33,149 nucleotides of DNA from Coriobacteriia bacterium (GCA_016938395.1 JAFGUS010000007.1:1-33149); one strand, 5' to 3'; positions 25,375 through 32,939 are shown, counted from the first letter of the stretch. A program made the numbers and translations. Notes: generated by a model not told the origin, from the letters alone.

Positions 25375-26042
25375 GCCGCGGCACCGGCCAGCAGCGCGAC
25401 CACGGCACGGCCGGCGTAGCCGAGCATCGTGACGGCGAGCTGCCCGCCGAAGGCCCATGCGACACCCAGCGTTGCATCGCGGCGGTCGATCCCCGCGCCC
25501 TCGAGGCCCCGGTGCGTGAGGTAGGCCGAGGCCACGAGCGCGACGAGACGCAGGCCGCCGGTGAGCGCCATGGCGTACGGTGCGAGCCCCGCGAGGTACG
25601 CGGTCCTCAGGCGGCCGCGATGAGCCCCGTCGCGGTCCAGAAGAAGCACGATGATAGCGAGGCGGGCCCCGGCCCAAGCGCACTCGATCAGTCCGGCGAT
25701 GACCGCCGCGGCAAGTGTCGCTCCCGAAGCCAGTGCGATCCCTGCCCCCACCAGGATGCCGAAGCCCAGAGAGCTGATGCCGACCGCTGCAGCCGTAGCG
25801 GGTACGGTGTCGTCCCCGCCCGCCCACGCCACCACGGGGGAGCGGATGTATCGTGCCTCGTAGCGCCAGCGCGCCGCCCACCGAGCGGCCGCATCGCCGA
25901 GGCCCCGGGCGGTCCACCGGGTGCCCGAGACCAGCGCCGTGAGCAGGCGACGCCAGCCCCGGAACAGGCCTCCGGCGATCGCGCCGAGAAGCGCGCGCAG
26001 TGAGTCGACAGGGTCGGTCGGTGGCATGTCGCGTGCTACCAT
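25371..26042 (-). CDS. Membrane protein of unknown function
   Basis: This 223-aa protein has a cytoplasmic-looking, Arg/Trp-rich N-terminal 70 residues and then about five hydrophobic segments (AAVGISSLGFGILVGAGIAL; ATLAAAVIAGLIECAWAGA; AIIVLLL; YLAGLAPYAMALTGGLRLVA; AFGGQLAVTMLGYAGRAV). I do not recognise a family; the layout is loosely like Yip1-type proteins. ATG 26042 is chosen because GAGGAAG lies 8 bases upstream; an internal ATG at 26027 is a weaker choice. It is coupled to the VanZ-like gene and divergent from the penicillin-binding protein gene, 96 bp away. The frame stays open upstream, but that is only the antisense shadow of the penicillin-binding protein gene. Confidence 0.72.
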   Translation of the reverse strand: MVARDMPPTDPVDSLRALLGAIAGGLFRGWRRLLTALVSGTRWTARGLGDAAARWAARWRYEARYIRSPVVAWAGGDDTVPATAAAVGISSLGFGILVGAGIALASGATLAAAVIAGLIECAWAGARLAIIVLLLDRDGAHRGRLRTAYLAGLAPYAMALTGGLRLVALVASAYLTHRGLEGAGIDRRDATLGVAWAFGGQLAVTMLGYAGRAVVALLAGAAA

Positions 26043-26138
26043 GTGCGCGTCTTCCTCAGTCGGTCGGTGCCCGTACCGAGTGAGTCTACTAGACCGGCCC
26101 GTCTCACGTGTCGCGGGTGCGAAGGAGGGCGGCCGCGC

Positions 26139-28124
26139 GTGGCCCTGAGCCGTCTCACGACCATACTCAAAGCGGCCGCCGTGACACTCACCGGCGTTCT
26201 CGTCCTGCTGCTGGTGGCGGGCGTGTACCTCTACAGCGTCTCGGCGACGCTTCCCGAGATCGGCGTCGACCGCTCGGCGCTCTCCCAGGCGCGGACTTCG
26301 GTCGTGTACGCGGCCGACGGCAGCGTCCTGGCGCGTTGGCATGGTGAGCAGGACCGCACGTATGTGACGCTCGATAGCATCCCCTCCACGATGCGCAACG
26401 CGGTCGTCGCGATCGAGGACGAGCGCTTCTACGAACACAGCGGTGTGGACGGCGAAGCGATCGCCCGCGCGCTCAGGGTGAACGCCGAGGCCGGTGCGTA
26501 TGCCCAGGGCGGCAGCACCATCACGCAGCAGGTGGTCAAGCTGCTGTTCACAGACGGCGAGCGCACTCTGGGCCGCAAGATCCGCGAGGCCCTTCTGGCG
26601 TTCGAGCTCGAGACGAGGGCCAGCAAGGACCTCGTGCTGGAGACGTACCTCAACCTGGTGTACTTCGGCGAGGGCGCCTACGGGGTGGAGGCTGCGTCGC
26701 AGCGCTACTTCGGGCATCCGGCGAGCACGCTTACGCTCGAGGAGTCCGCGCTGCTCGCCGGCATCATACGCGCTCCATCCCGCTACTCGCCGTGCGCCGA
26801 TGAGGATGTCGCTCGCCAGCGGCGGGACCTGGTGCTGCGCAAGATGTGGGAACTCGGCTACATCTCGGCGGCACAGCGCGCGGAAGCCGCCGGCGTTTCG
26901 GTGACCATCAAGGACCGCTCCGACGAGCCGGTGATCGCTCCCTACTTCGTAGAGTACGTGCGGCAGACGCTCATCGAGGATCTCGGTTTCGAGGCGGTGT
27001 ACGGCGGGGGGCTGCGGGTCTACACGACGCTCGACCCCCATCTCCAGTCGGCTGCCGAGGCGGCCGCGCTCGGCACGCTCGACCGTCCGGAGGACCCCGA
27101 CGTGGCACTCGTCTGCATCGACCACGAGACCGGTGAGGTGGTCGCGATGGTGGGGGGGCGCGATTTCGCCGAGGACAAGTTCAACCTGGCGGTGCAGGGC
27201 AGACGGCAGCCGGGCTCGGCGTTCAAGACGTTCGTGCTCGTCACTGCTCTTGACCAGGGGGTGCAGCCCACCGACCGCTTCTCGGCGGCGCCCTACGAGG
27301 TCGCCGTGACCGACGGCGTGTGGAAGGTCCAGAACTACGAGAACTCGGTGACGGCGGGGGAACTCACACTGTCGGCCGCGACGAACTGGTCGGTGAACGC
27401 GGTCTACGCGCGCCTGATCATGCAGGTGGGTCCCGACGCCGTTGTCGAGACCGCCAAACGCATGGGCATCACGAGCCCGCTCGAGCCGAACCCGGCCATC
27501 GCGCTCGGCGGTCTCACCACCGGGGTGAGTCCGCTCGAGATGGCATCGGCCTACGGGACCATCGCCGCCGCAGGGATGCACGTCGCGCCCACGGGTGTCA
27601 TCCGCGTCACCGATGACGTCGGCGAGACGGTGTGGGAGGCGCCTCGGGTTCGCGAGCGCGCTCTGAGCGAGCAGGTGGCCGCCCGTGCGTCGCTCATGCT
27701 CCACGACGTCATCGAGCAGGGTACGGGACGGGGCGCCGGTATCGGGACATGGGCCGCCGGCAAGACCGGCACGACCCAGCAGTGGCGCGATGCCTGGTTC
27801 GTCGGCTATGCAGGTAGGCTGACCACGGCGGTATGGGTGGGACACGCTGAGGGCCAGATTGCCATGACCGATGTTCGGGGGATCAAGGTGACCGGAGGGA
27901 GCTACCCGGCCTCGATATGGAAGCGGTTCATGGAGCAGGCCGTGCCGCTGGCCGCTGGCGCTGTCGCGGACCCGGATGCGGCGGCCTCAAGGGACCGGGG
28001 CCAGCGGGAGGTCACCATCTGCATGGACAGCTTCCTGCTCGCCACGCCGCGCTGTCCCGAGACCGTGACGGTGCTCCTCGACGAGGCCTCCATCCCACCG
28101 GGAGTCTGTTCGCTCTCACACTGA
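26139..28124 (+). CDS. Class A penicillin-binding protein (bifunctional transglycosylase/transpeptidase)
   Basis: This enzyme polymerises and cross-links peptidoglycan at the outer face of the membrane. It is 661 aa from GTG 26139 (AAGGAGGG upstream). One membrane anchor lies about residues 10-32 (AAAVTLTGVLVLLLVAGVYL). The glycosyltransferase domain (about 60-230) has catalytic E93 in AIEDERFYEHSGVD and the GGSTITQQVVKLL and KIREALLAFELE motifs. The transpeptidase domain has S360xxK363 (PGSAFKTF), an SVN motif in ATNWSVNAVYARL and K542TG in AGKTGTTQQWRDAWFVGY. A short C-terminal tail contains two cysteines. It is followed closely by a strong hairpin terminator. Confidence 0.95.
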   Translation: MALSRLTTILKAAAVTLTGVLVLLLVAGVYLYSVSATLPEIGVDRSALSQARTSVVYAADGSVLARWHGEQDRTYVTLDSIPSTMRNAVVAIEDERFYEHSGVDGEAIARALRVNAEAGAYAQGGSTITQQVVKLLFTDGERTLGRKIREALLAFELETRASKDLVLETYLNLVYFGEGAYGVEAASQRYFGHPASTLTLEESALLAGIIRAPSRYSPCADEDVARQRRDLVLRKMWELGYISAAQRAEAAGVSVTIKDRSDEPVIAPYFVEYVRQTLIEDLGFEAVYGGGLRVYTTLDPHLQSAAEAAALGTLDRPEDPDVALVCIDHETGEVVAMVGGRDFAEDKFNLAVQGRRQPGSAFKTFVLVTALDQGVQPTDRFSAAPYEVAVTDGVWKVQNYENSVTAGELTLSAATNWSVNAVYARLIMQVGPDAVVETAKRMGITSPLEPNPAIALGGLTTGVSPLEMASAYGTIAAAGMHVAPTGVIRVTDDVGETVWEAPRVRERALSEQVAARASLMLHDVIEQGTGRGAGIGTWAAGKTGTTQQWRDAWFVGYAGRLTTAVWVGHAEGQIAMTDVRGIKVTGGSYPASIWKRFMEQAVPLAAGAVADPDAAASRDRGQREVTICMDSFLLATPRCPETVTVLLDEASIPPGVCSLSH

Positions 28125-28134
28125 TACGTAGCGC

Positions 28135-28162
28135 AGAAGCCCGGGCGCATGCCCGGGCTTCT
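28135..28162 (+). terminator. Terminator hairpin after the penicillin-binding protein gene
   Basis: A perfect 12-bp stem (28135-28146 with 28151-28162) closes a GCAT tetraloop, 11 bases after the stop. The stem base is AGAAG/CTTCT, so it ends in TTCTCT on the + strand and reads TTCTGC on the other. Being symmetrical, it may stop both the penicillin-binding protein transcript and the converging selenoprotein operon. Confidence 0.8.
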
Positions 28163-28205
28163 CTGATGGTGCGCTATGGACCGGAACGTCCCCGGCTAGA
28201 GGCAC

Positions 28206-28541
28206 CTAGCAGGCCGAGGTGACCCTCTGCTGCACGGCGCGCAGAATCGCGGGGTACGAGACTGCCCCGTCGTAGACGGGTTCTCCGTCTATTGCGGTCA
28301 CGGGGTAGATGAGTCCCTGTTCCTGGATGCGTCGAACCATGTCGGCGTGCTGGGCAACGACCTCAGGCCGACTTGTGTCGTGATACGTGATGATCGCGCT
28401 GTCGCCAAAACGGTGCTGTACCTCGGCGCGGATGATGGCCGTGATCTCCTCCGGAGTCCACGAGGGACCTCAACCGCCTCCCCAGCATGCCGTGTCGGCG
28501 GGGAAGTCGAACACCTCTATGGTGATCATGGGATCGGGCAT
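28206..28541 (-). CDS. Candidate selenoprotein, thioredoxin-like (in-frame UGA at codon 24)
   Basis: Read from ATG 28541 (GGAGAAG upstream) to TAG 28206 this is a 111-aa protein interrupted by one TGA (28472-28470), codon 24. The N-terminal part, ITIEVFDFPADTACWGGG, is a thioredoxin-like first strand leading to a redox loop; UGA would place selenocysteine in C19-x4-U24, followed by GPSWTPEEITAIIRAEV, the first helix. Downstream, AIITYHDTS, GLIYPVTAIDGEP and VYDGAVSYPAILRAV keep the pattern of small YuzD-like thioredoxin-fold proteins, with a cis-Pro-like YPVTAIDG. A SECIS-like hairpin starts 7 bases after the UGA. Standard gene callers would miss or split this gene. A nonsense-mutated cysteine codon is the alternative. 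It is co-transcribed with the ferredoxin 8 bp upstream. Confidence 0.78.
28440..28462 (-). promoter_or_regulatory. SECIS-like hairpin for selenocysteine insertion
   Basis: On the minus strand, a 10-step stem (28462-28453 with 28449-28440) pairs at nine positions, including one G-U, with an A-A mismatch in the middle and an apical GGA loop. The loop begins 18 bases after the UGA. Bacterial SECIS elements sit directly downstream of the UGA inside the coding region and need a guanine in a small apical loop roughly 16-37 bases away, so distance and loop both fit. The fold was drawn by hand, not computed. Confidence 0.65.
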
Positions 28542-28549
28542 GGCTTCTC

Positions 28550-28753
28550 CTATCCGATGCGGACGGCTCCGCTGGGGCAGAAGCGAGCGCAAACGGCACA
28601 GCCGGTGCATCGTGCCTCATCGACCTCGTAACCGTTGGCTCCGGGGTAGCTGCCTCCGGGTGCGGGGCGGATCGCCCCTCGAGGGCACACCCTGCGCGCA
28701 GGGCAACCGGGCGACCGGTCACAGGCCGACATCTCGATGCTAACGCGTGCCAC
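28550..28753 (-). CDS. Small ferredoxin-like iron-sulfur protein with seven cysteines
   Basis: This is a 67-aa soluble electron carrier starting at GTG 28753, with GGAAGGGA upstream. The C-terminal half has a canonical [4Fe-4S] motif C49xxC52xxC55xxxC59P (CTGCAVCARFCPSGAV). The N-terminal half has an altered one, C11-x5-C17-x5-C23-P (CDRSPGCPARRVCPRGAI), which supplies only three cysteines. It could hold a [3Fe-4S] cluster, or a [4Fe-4S] cluster with a non-cysteine ligand such as D12. It is the first gene of a two-gene operon with the candidate selenoprotein, so it may pass electrons to or from that redox protein (inference). Confidence 0.88.
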   Translation of the reverse strand: MARVSIEMSACDRSPGCPARRVCPRGAIRPAPGGSYPGANGYEVDEARCTGCAVCARFCPSGAVRIG

Positions 28754-28791
28754 GTGCGTCCCTTCCGCTCGTCGCTGTCTTCCAGCACGCG

Positions 28792-28821
28792 ATTATATAC
28801 CCCTGTGGGTATACGGTGCAA
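28792..28821 (-). promoter_or_regulatory. Promoter of the ferredoxin-selenoprotein operon
   Basis: On the minus strand TTGCAC (28821-28816) and a perfect TATAAT (28797-28792) are separated by 18 bp. This is the best housekeeping-type promoter in the window. Transcription would begin near 28785, about 30 bases before the ferredoxin GTG. The spacer is almost wholly occupied by a palindrome. Confidence 0.75.
28796..28813. promoter_or_regulatory. CsoR/CstR-type operator palindrome
   Basis: TATACCC (28796-28802), four bases CTGT, then GGGTATA (28807-28813) form a perfect inverted repeat lying between the -35 and -10 boxes and touching the -10. The form TATACCC-N4-GGGTATA matches the operators known for the CsoR/CstR repressor family, which sense copper(I) or persulfide/sulfite. 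Binding here would block RNA polymerase. The regulator gene is not in the window. Confidence 0.6.
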
Positions 28822-28982
28822 GACCGGACAGCGTCTTCTCTCCGGTCGCCGACCCCGCAGCCTCGGCGGCGTTCGTCCCTCACCCGGACCTCCCGTGCAC
28901 CTGTACCCACACACCACCGCCTGCTGCTGGTAGGATTGGAGCAGCGTTCACGATGTGACAGCCTCGGCAAAGGCAGGACGAC

Positions 28983-30143
28983 ATGGGACCGAAGGTACTG
29001 AGCGGCACGAAGGTGCAGGGGACGCTGTGGTACATGGTGGGTGCCGGCCTTCTCGTCGGCGTACTCTACCCCCTCGTGGTCACGCTGTTCGTCACCCCGG
29101 AGAGTACGGCGGCCGCGATCGGCCTGTGGGCGCTCTCGATCGTTGCCGGCGTCGGTCTCGGCATCGGCTGCTACTACCTTTCGGCTCGCATCTCGGAACG
29201 GACGCTGATGACCGTGCTGACGGATGTCAGTTCGTCGCTCGGCATATCGGCGCGGGAGGCGCGGGGCATCGATGGCATCTCGGCCGAGATCGAGCGGGTG
29301 TTCGCCAACGTGCAGAGCCTGCTCGAGCAGATCCGGTCGAGCAACGCCAGTATCAAGGCCGTCACGACCGAGGTGCTTGCAGCCACCGAACAACAGGCGT
29401 CGGGTGCCGCCGAGCAGGCGGCTGCCGTCACCCAGACCTCCGCAACCGTTGAGGAGCTCGCGCAGACCTCGAGCCAGATCGCCGACAACGCCGAGGCGGT
29501 GGTGCGCATCGCCGAGAAGACGCTCGCTAGTGCCGAGGAGGGCATGACCGCGGTGAGCAACACTGCCTCGGGCATCGAGGAGATCCACGAGACCACCATG
29601 CAGTCCTCGGACCGGATCCTGGCGCTCGGCGAGCGCAGCCAGGAGATCGGCCGCGTGCTCTCGATCATCGACGAGATCGCCGAGCAGACGAAGATCCTCG
29701 CCCTGAACGCGGCCATCGAGGCGGCGCGCGCCGGCGATGCGGGCAAGGGCTTCTCGGTCGTTGCCGAGGAGATTCGCAAGCTCGCCGACTCGGTCACCGA
29801 GTCCACGCAGGAGATCGGCCGGGTCGTGCGCGAGATCCAGGCGTCGACCTCGGCGCTCATCATGCAGACGGAGAAAGCGGCCAAGAAGGTCACCGAAGGT
29901 CAGGACCTCGCCATCAACACCGCCACCGAGCTGCAGCGCATCGTGGCACAGGTTGAGGAGACCACCGATGCCGCCAAGCAGATCTCGATCGCCACGCAGC
30001 AGCAGCGCACCGCCTCCGACCAGGTCGTCGTGTCGATGAAGGAGGTCGCGCTGGTCTCGCAACAGGCTGCCGAGACATCACGCCAGATCACGGCGGCGAT
30101 CATCGAGCTCAACAAGCTTGCCGACTCGATGGTTGTGCGCTGA
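28983..30143 (+). CDS. Methyl-accepting chemotaxis protein without sensor or HAMP domain
   Basis: This is a 386-aa receptor. Two membrane helices (about residues 14-37 and 43-64) are joined by a loop of about six residues (TPESTA), so nothing of note protrudes outside, and no convincing HAMP domain follows. The rest is coiled-coil signalling domain with the tip [20 protein letters not shown] and [17 protein letters not shown]. The C terminus ([10 protein letters not shown]) has no CheR-tethering pentapeptide. The start is ATG 28983 with a weak AGGA site. The stop overlaps the RidA-like gene by ATGA. The 229-bp gap upstream holds the ferredoxin promoter on the other strand and a leader in which I see no known riboswitch. 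Confidence 0.92.
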   Translation: MGPKVLSGTKVQGTLWYMVGAGLLVGVLYPLVVTLFVTPESTAAAIGLWALSIVAGVGLGIGCYYLSARISERTLMTVLTDVSSSLGISAREARGIDGISAEIERVFANVQSLLEQIRSSNASIKAVTTEVLAATEQQASGAAEQAAAVTQTSATVEELAQTSSQIADNAEAVVRIAEKTLASAEEGMTAVSNTASGIEEIHETTMQSSDRILALGERSQEIGRVLSIIDEIAEQTKILALNAAIEAARAGDAGKGFSVVAEEIRKLADSVTESTQEIGRVVREIQASTSALIMQTEKAAKKVTEGQDLAINTATELQRIVAQVEETTDAAKQISIATQQQRTASDQVVVSMKEVALVSQQAAETSRQITAAIIELNKLADSMVVR

Positions 30144-30604
30144 TGCGCGAGATGGTGAAGGGTCGCCTTGCGGCCGCCGGTCTTTCGCTGCCCCCCACGC
30201 CTGCGGCGGTTGGTGCGTACGTGCCTGCTGCGCGCAGCGGCGCGCTCGTGTTCACTTCAGGTCAGCTGCCCGTGGTGGATGGGGAGCTCGTCGCGCGCGG
30301 CACCGTCGATGCGGAGGTCTCGGTCGAGACGGCACAGCAGTGCGCGACGGAGTGCGCCCTGCGCGCACTCGCAGCTGCGGCGTCGGTGGCCGATCTCGAT
30401 TCGGTCGTCCGCGTCGTCAAGGTCACCGGCTATGTTGCCTCGTCAGCTGGATTCGACGCGCAGCCCGCCGTCATCGACGCCGCGAGTGCGGTGATGAAGG
30501 CCGCCTTCGGCGAGTCGGGCGCTCATGCCCGTGAGGCCGTGGGCGTGGCCGCGCTGCCGCTTGGTGCGCCTGTTGAGGTCTCCGTCGTGCTCGAGGTGTC
30601 CTGA
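30143..30604 (+). CDS. RidA/YjgF-family protein (UK114-like subgroup)
   Basis: This 153-aa protein has the RidA (enamine/imine deaminase) fold. Sequence features are VKGRLAAAGLSLPPTPAAVG, YVPAARSGALVFTSGQLPVV, VVRVVKVTGYVASSAGFDAQ and HAREAVGVAALPLGAPVEVS, with the arginine of HAREAVG matching the substrate-binding arginine of RidA. The longer N terminus and FTSGQLPVVDG form are those of a RidA subgroup whose substrate is unknown. Its ATG overlaps the chemoreceptor stop, an unusual partner. The next gene lies 191 bp away and has its own promoter. Confidence 0.9.
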   Translation: MREMVKGRLAAAGLSLPPTPAAVGAYVPAARSGALVFTSGQLPVVDGELVARGTVDAEVSVETAQQCATECALRALAAAASVADLDSVVRVVKVTGYVASSAGFDAQPAVIDAASAVMKAAFGESGAHAREAVGVAALPLGAPVEVSVVLEVS

Positions 30605-30652
30605 CGAGGAAACTCGGCAGGAATGGAGCTCGTTCCGGCGAATCACCACCGT

Positions 30653-30667
30653 GAGGGCCAAGCCCTC
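30653..30667 (+). terminator. Short hairpin after the RidA-like gene
   Basis: GAGGGC (30653-30658), loop CAA, GCCCTC (30662-30667) followed by TTCTGACC. The stem is only 6 bp and the T-run poor, so termination would be weak. It lies between the RidA-like stop and the cytochrome promoter. Confidence 0.35.
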
Positions 30668-30688
30668 TTCTGACCGTGCTGGTTTGTC

Positions 30689-30717
30689 TTGTCCCTTCAC
30701 AAGGCTTCGGCTATCGT
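30689..30717 (+). promoter_or_regulatory. Candidate promoter of the multiheme cytochrome gene
   Basis: TTGTCC (30689-30694) and TATCGT (30712-30717), 17 bp apart, each match four of six consensus bases. They lie about 80 bases before the cytochrome start in an otherwise gene-free 191-bp gap. Confidence 0.5.
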
Positions 30718-30795
30718 TTGAGTGCAGGCGGCGGGGGTGCCGTCTGAGCTTGGATGGGGCAGGGAACCTTGGGACGTGAGCGAGGAGAGATGCGT

Positions 30796-32874
30796 ATGGC
30801 GAAGATCTCGTTAGCCGGGTTCAAGGACCCGGTCCGCAGGCCCAGGTACCTGATCTGGGTTGCGGTGGCGGCGATAAGCCTGGCCACCGTGCTGATCGTC
30901 GCACTCGGTGCGACGTCGAGCTACTGGTTCTGCGGAGGCTTCTGCCACTCGGTCCAGCTTGACGCGGTCGCGGCGTACGACAACGGCTCACACAACATGG
31001 TCGCCTGTGTGTCGTGCCACCTGCCGGTCAACGGCGATCCGGTCACGTTCCTGTACCACAAGGCGCATGCGGGCATCGTGGGGGCGTACGAACTTGCGAC
31101 GAAGACCTACCACGTGCCGCTGAACCCGGTGAGCCATCTCGCGCTCGATGCGGGCCATATGGGCGAGGGACAGTGCACGCAGTGCCACAGCATGGAGAAC
31201 CGCACGATCACGCCGAGTGCGGGCATGATCATCGATCACGACATCCACTCGGAAGAACACATCCACTGCACGGTGTGTCACAACCGTGTCGCGCACCCCG
31301 AGGCCGACATCGAGATCACGACGGTCAACCCCGAAGACGGCACGACGGCTGCCCGCCATGCAGACTTCATGACGATGACCGCATGCTTCCGGTGTCACAC
31401 GCTCACGGGTGAGTCGCCGTCCGGCGAGGAGTACGTGGCGCCGGGCAAGTGCTCCGTGTGTCACCCGTCCGACTTCGATCTGAAGCCGGCCAACCACAAG
31501 GAGTCGGGCTTCTATCCCGCCGGCCACGCCGACCTTGCGATGCTTGAGGTCGACCACGTGACCGGTCGTCCGGGCGAGGACATCCAGCGTCCGTACAAGC
31601 ACGGCGAGGGCTACATCGGCCCTGCGGGTACCGATGAGCATGAGGCGTCGGGTTACACGCCGAGCGCCGACGATCACGCCATCCATCTCGTGGATGTCCA
31701 GTCGGTCGACTACTGCGCAACGTGTCACGTCAAAGAGACGTTCTGCATGGACTGCCACGGCATGGAGATGCCGCACCCCGAGGAGTTCAAGACAAAGACG
31801 CACCCCGAACTCGTCGAGACCAAGATCGATAAGTGCGAGCTGTGCCACAAGCAGTCCGAGACGTTCTTCTGCGACTCCTGCCATCACGGTACGCAGGTCG
31901 ACTGGACCTACGATCCGGCGATCGAATGGCAGACGCAGCACGCGCAGACGGTAGTGGAGAAGGGCGTCACCCCGTGCCTCGGCGCTTGCCACGAGCAGCA
32001 GTACTGCGTCGACTGTCACACCAAGCTGCAGCCCGTTCCCACGTCGCACAAGGCTTCGGACTGGCTGCATAAGGACCTGACGGTCACGAAGTACCCGGAC
32101 ACTCCGGCGGTCGCGTCGGCATCGCACGCGATCAACGCGCAGAAGTCCATTGAGAGCTGCGATGTGTGTCACGGCCCCGGCGGTGTGGAGGCGAAGTTCT
32201 GCAAGGACTGCCACGGCATGGAGATCCCGCACCCCGACACGTTCAAGACCAACCACGTATCGGGTCGGAACACACCTGCCCTGTGTGCGAACTGCCACCG
32301 TCAGAAGGAGCTCTGCTCCGACTGCCATCACGAGGGTGCCAAGGACGGCGTCCCGTGGACGACGAAGCAGCACCCGGTGACGGTTGCCGCCACGGGTGCC
32401 AACCCCTGCTTCGAGAAGTGCCACGAGAACAAGCAGTTCTGCGTGGACTGCCACACGACGCTGAACGCGGTGCCGACCTCGCACGAGGCCAACGACTGGA
32501 CGCGGCGTACAGCCGAGGATCAGCCGGCCAAGCATCAGGTGGCGTACAAGGAAGCGCAGGATTCGTGTGACTACTGCCATGGTGACGGCGGCGTGACCGC
32601 GCAGTTCTGCACGAGCTGCCACAAGCTTGAGATGCCGCATCCCGACGGCTTCGATCAGGCGCACAAGGCTGATTTCGAGGCCAAGAAGTACACGAAGGCC
32701 GTGTGCGAGAACTGCCACAGCCAGTACTTCTGCGATGCGTGCCACCACCCCGGCAGTGTCCAGCAGCAGCCGTGGCGCACGTACCATCCGAGCATCGTGA
32801 AGCAGGACGGCGCACAGCCGTGCTTCGAGTGCCACGAGCCGACGTTCTGCTCCTACTGCCACGTGAGGCTGTAG
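30796..32874 (+). CDS. Membrane-anchored multiheme c-type cytochrome with 24 heme motifs
   Basis: This 692-aa cytochrome probably moves electrons from the quinone pool to the cell surface. ATG 30796 is used because AGGAGAG lies at a proper distance; two upstream in-frame ATGs fit less well. A single N-terminal membrane helix (about residues 17-40, YLIWVAVAAISLATVLIVAL) leads directly into the first heme site, as in NapC/NirT/NrfH quinol oxidases. I count 24 heme-binding motifs: 21 CxxCH and three CxxxCH (CGGFCH, CLGACH, CFEKCH). Hemes 1-6 form a NapC-like front part. Hemes 7-12, 13-18 and 19-24 are three copies of one hexaheme unit, recognised by CxxCHGMEMPHP-type and CVDCHT-VPTSH segments. 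The terminal acceptor is unknown. Confidence 0.93.
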   Translation: MAKISLAGFKDPVRRPRYLIWVAVAAISLATVLIVALGATSSYWFCGGFCHSVQLDAVAAYDNGSHNMVACVSCHLPVNGDPVTFLYHKAHAGIVGAYELATKTYHVPLNPVSHLALDAGHMGEGQCTQCHSMENRTITPSAGMIIDHDIHSEEHIHCTVCHNRVAHPEADIEITTVNPEDGTTAARHADFMTMTACFRCHTLTGESPSGEEYVAPGKCSVCHPSDFDLKPANHKESGFYPAGHADLAMLEVDHVTGRPGEDIQRPYKHGEGYIGPAGTDEHEASGYTPSADDHAIHLVDVQSVDYCATCHVKETFCMDCHGMEMPHPEEFKTKTHPELVETKIDKCELCHKQSETFFCDSCHHGTQVDWTYDPAIEWQTQHAQTVVEKGVTPCLGACHEQQYCVDCHTKLQPVPTSHKASDWLHKDLTVTKYPDTPAVASASHAINAQKSIESCDVCHGPGGVEAKFCKDCHGMEIPHPDTFKTNHVSGRNTPALCANCHRQKELCSDCHHEGAKDGVPWTTKQHPVTVAATGANPCFEKCHENKQFCVDCHTTLNAVPTSHEANDWTRRTAEDQPAKHQVAYKEAQDSCDYCHGDGGVTAQFCTSCHKLEMPHPDGFDQAHKADFEAKKYTKAVCENCHSQYFCDACHHPGSVQQQPWRTYHPSIVKQDGAQPCFECHEPTFCSYCHVRL

Positions 32875-32904
32875 AGAGCGGCGCGACGATCCTGTCGCAC
32901 TGAC

Positions 32905-32939
32905 AGAGGGCTCGGTCGGACCATCCGACCGGGCCCTCT
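32905..32939 (+). terminator. Terminator hairpin after the cytochrome gene
   Basis: A 15-step stem (32905-32919 with 32925-32939, one G-U pair) closes a 5-base loop, 30 bases after the stop, followed by TCGTTCG. The strong stem with a modest T-run is typical of GC-rich actinobacteria. Confidence 0.8.

Noticed and set aside
26043..27845. Very long open frame on the minus strand continuing upstream of the 223-aa membrane protein
   Set aside because: It is antisense to the penicillin-binding protein, translates to Arg/His-rich low-complexity sequence, and the ribosome-binding site supports ATG 26042.
28470..28472. TGA as evidence of a decayed pseudogene
   Set aside because: Only one stop occurs, it sits exactly at the expected redox position, coding quality continues after it and a SECIS-like hairpin follows. 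Decay remains possible but is less likely.
28347..28631. Plus-strand open frame opposite the candidate selenoprotein
   Set aside because: No ribosome-binding site or recognisable domain; it runs through the start regions of two genes read the other way, whose translations make structural sense.
28822..28982. Possible cyclic di-GMP or other riboswitch ahead of the second chemoreceptor
   Set aside because: The leader has short GGC/GCC pairings, but I could not match the conserved core of any riboswitch class.
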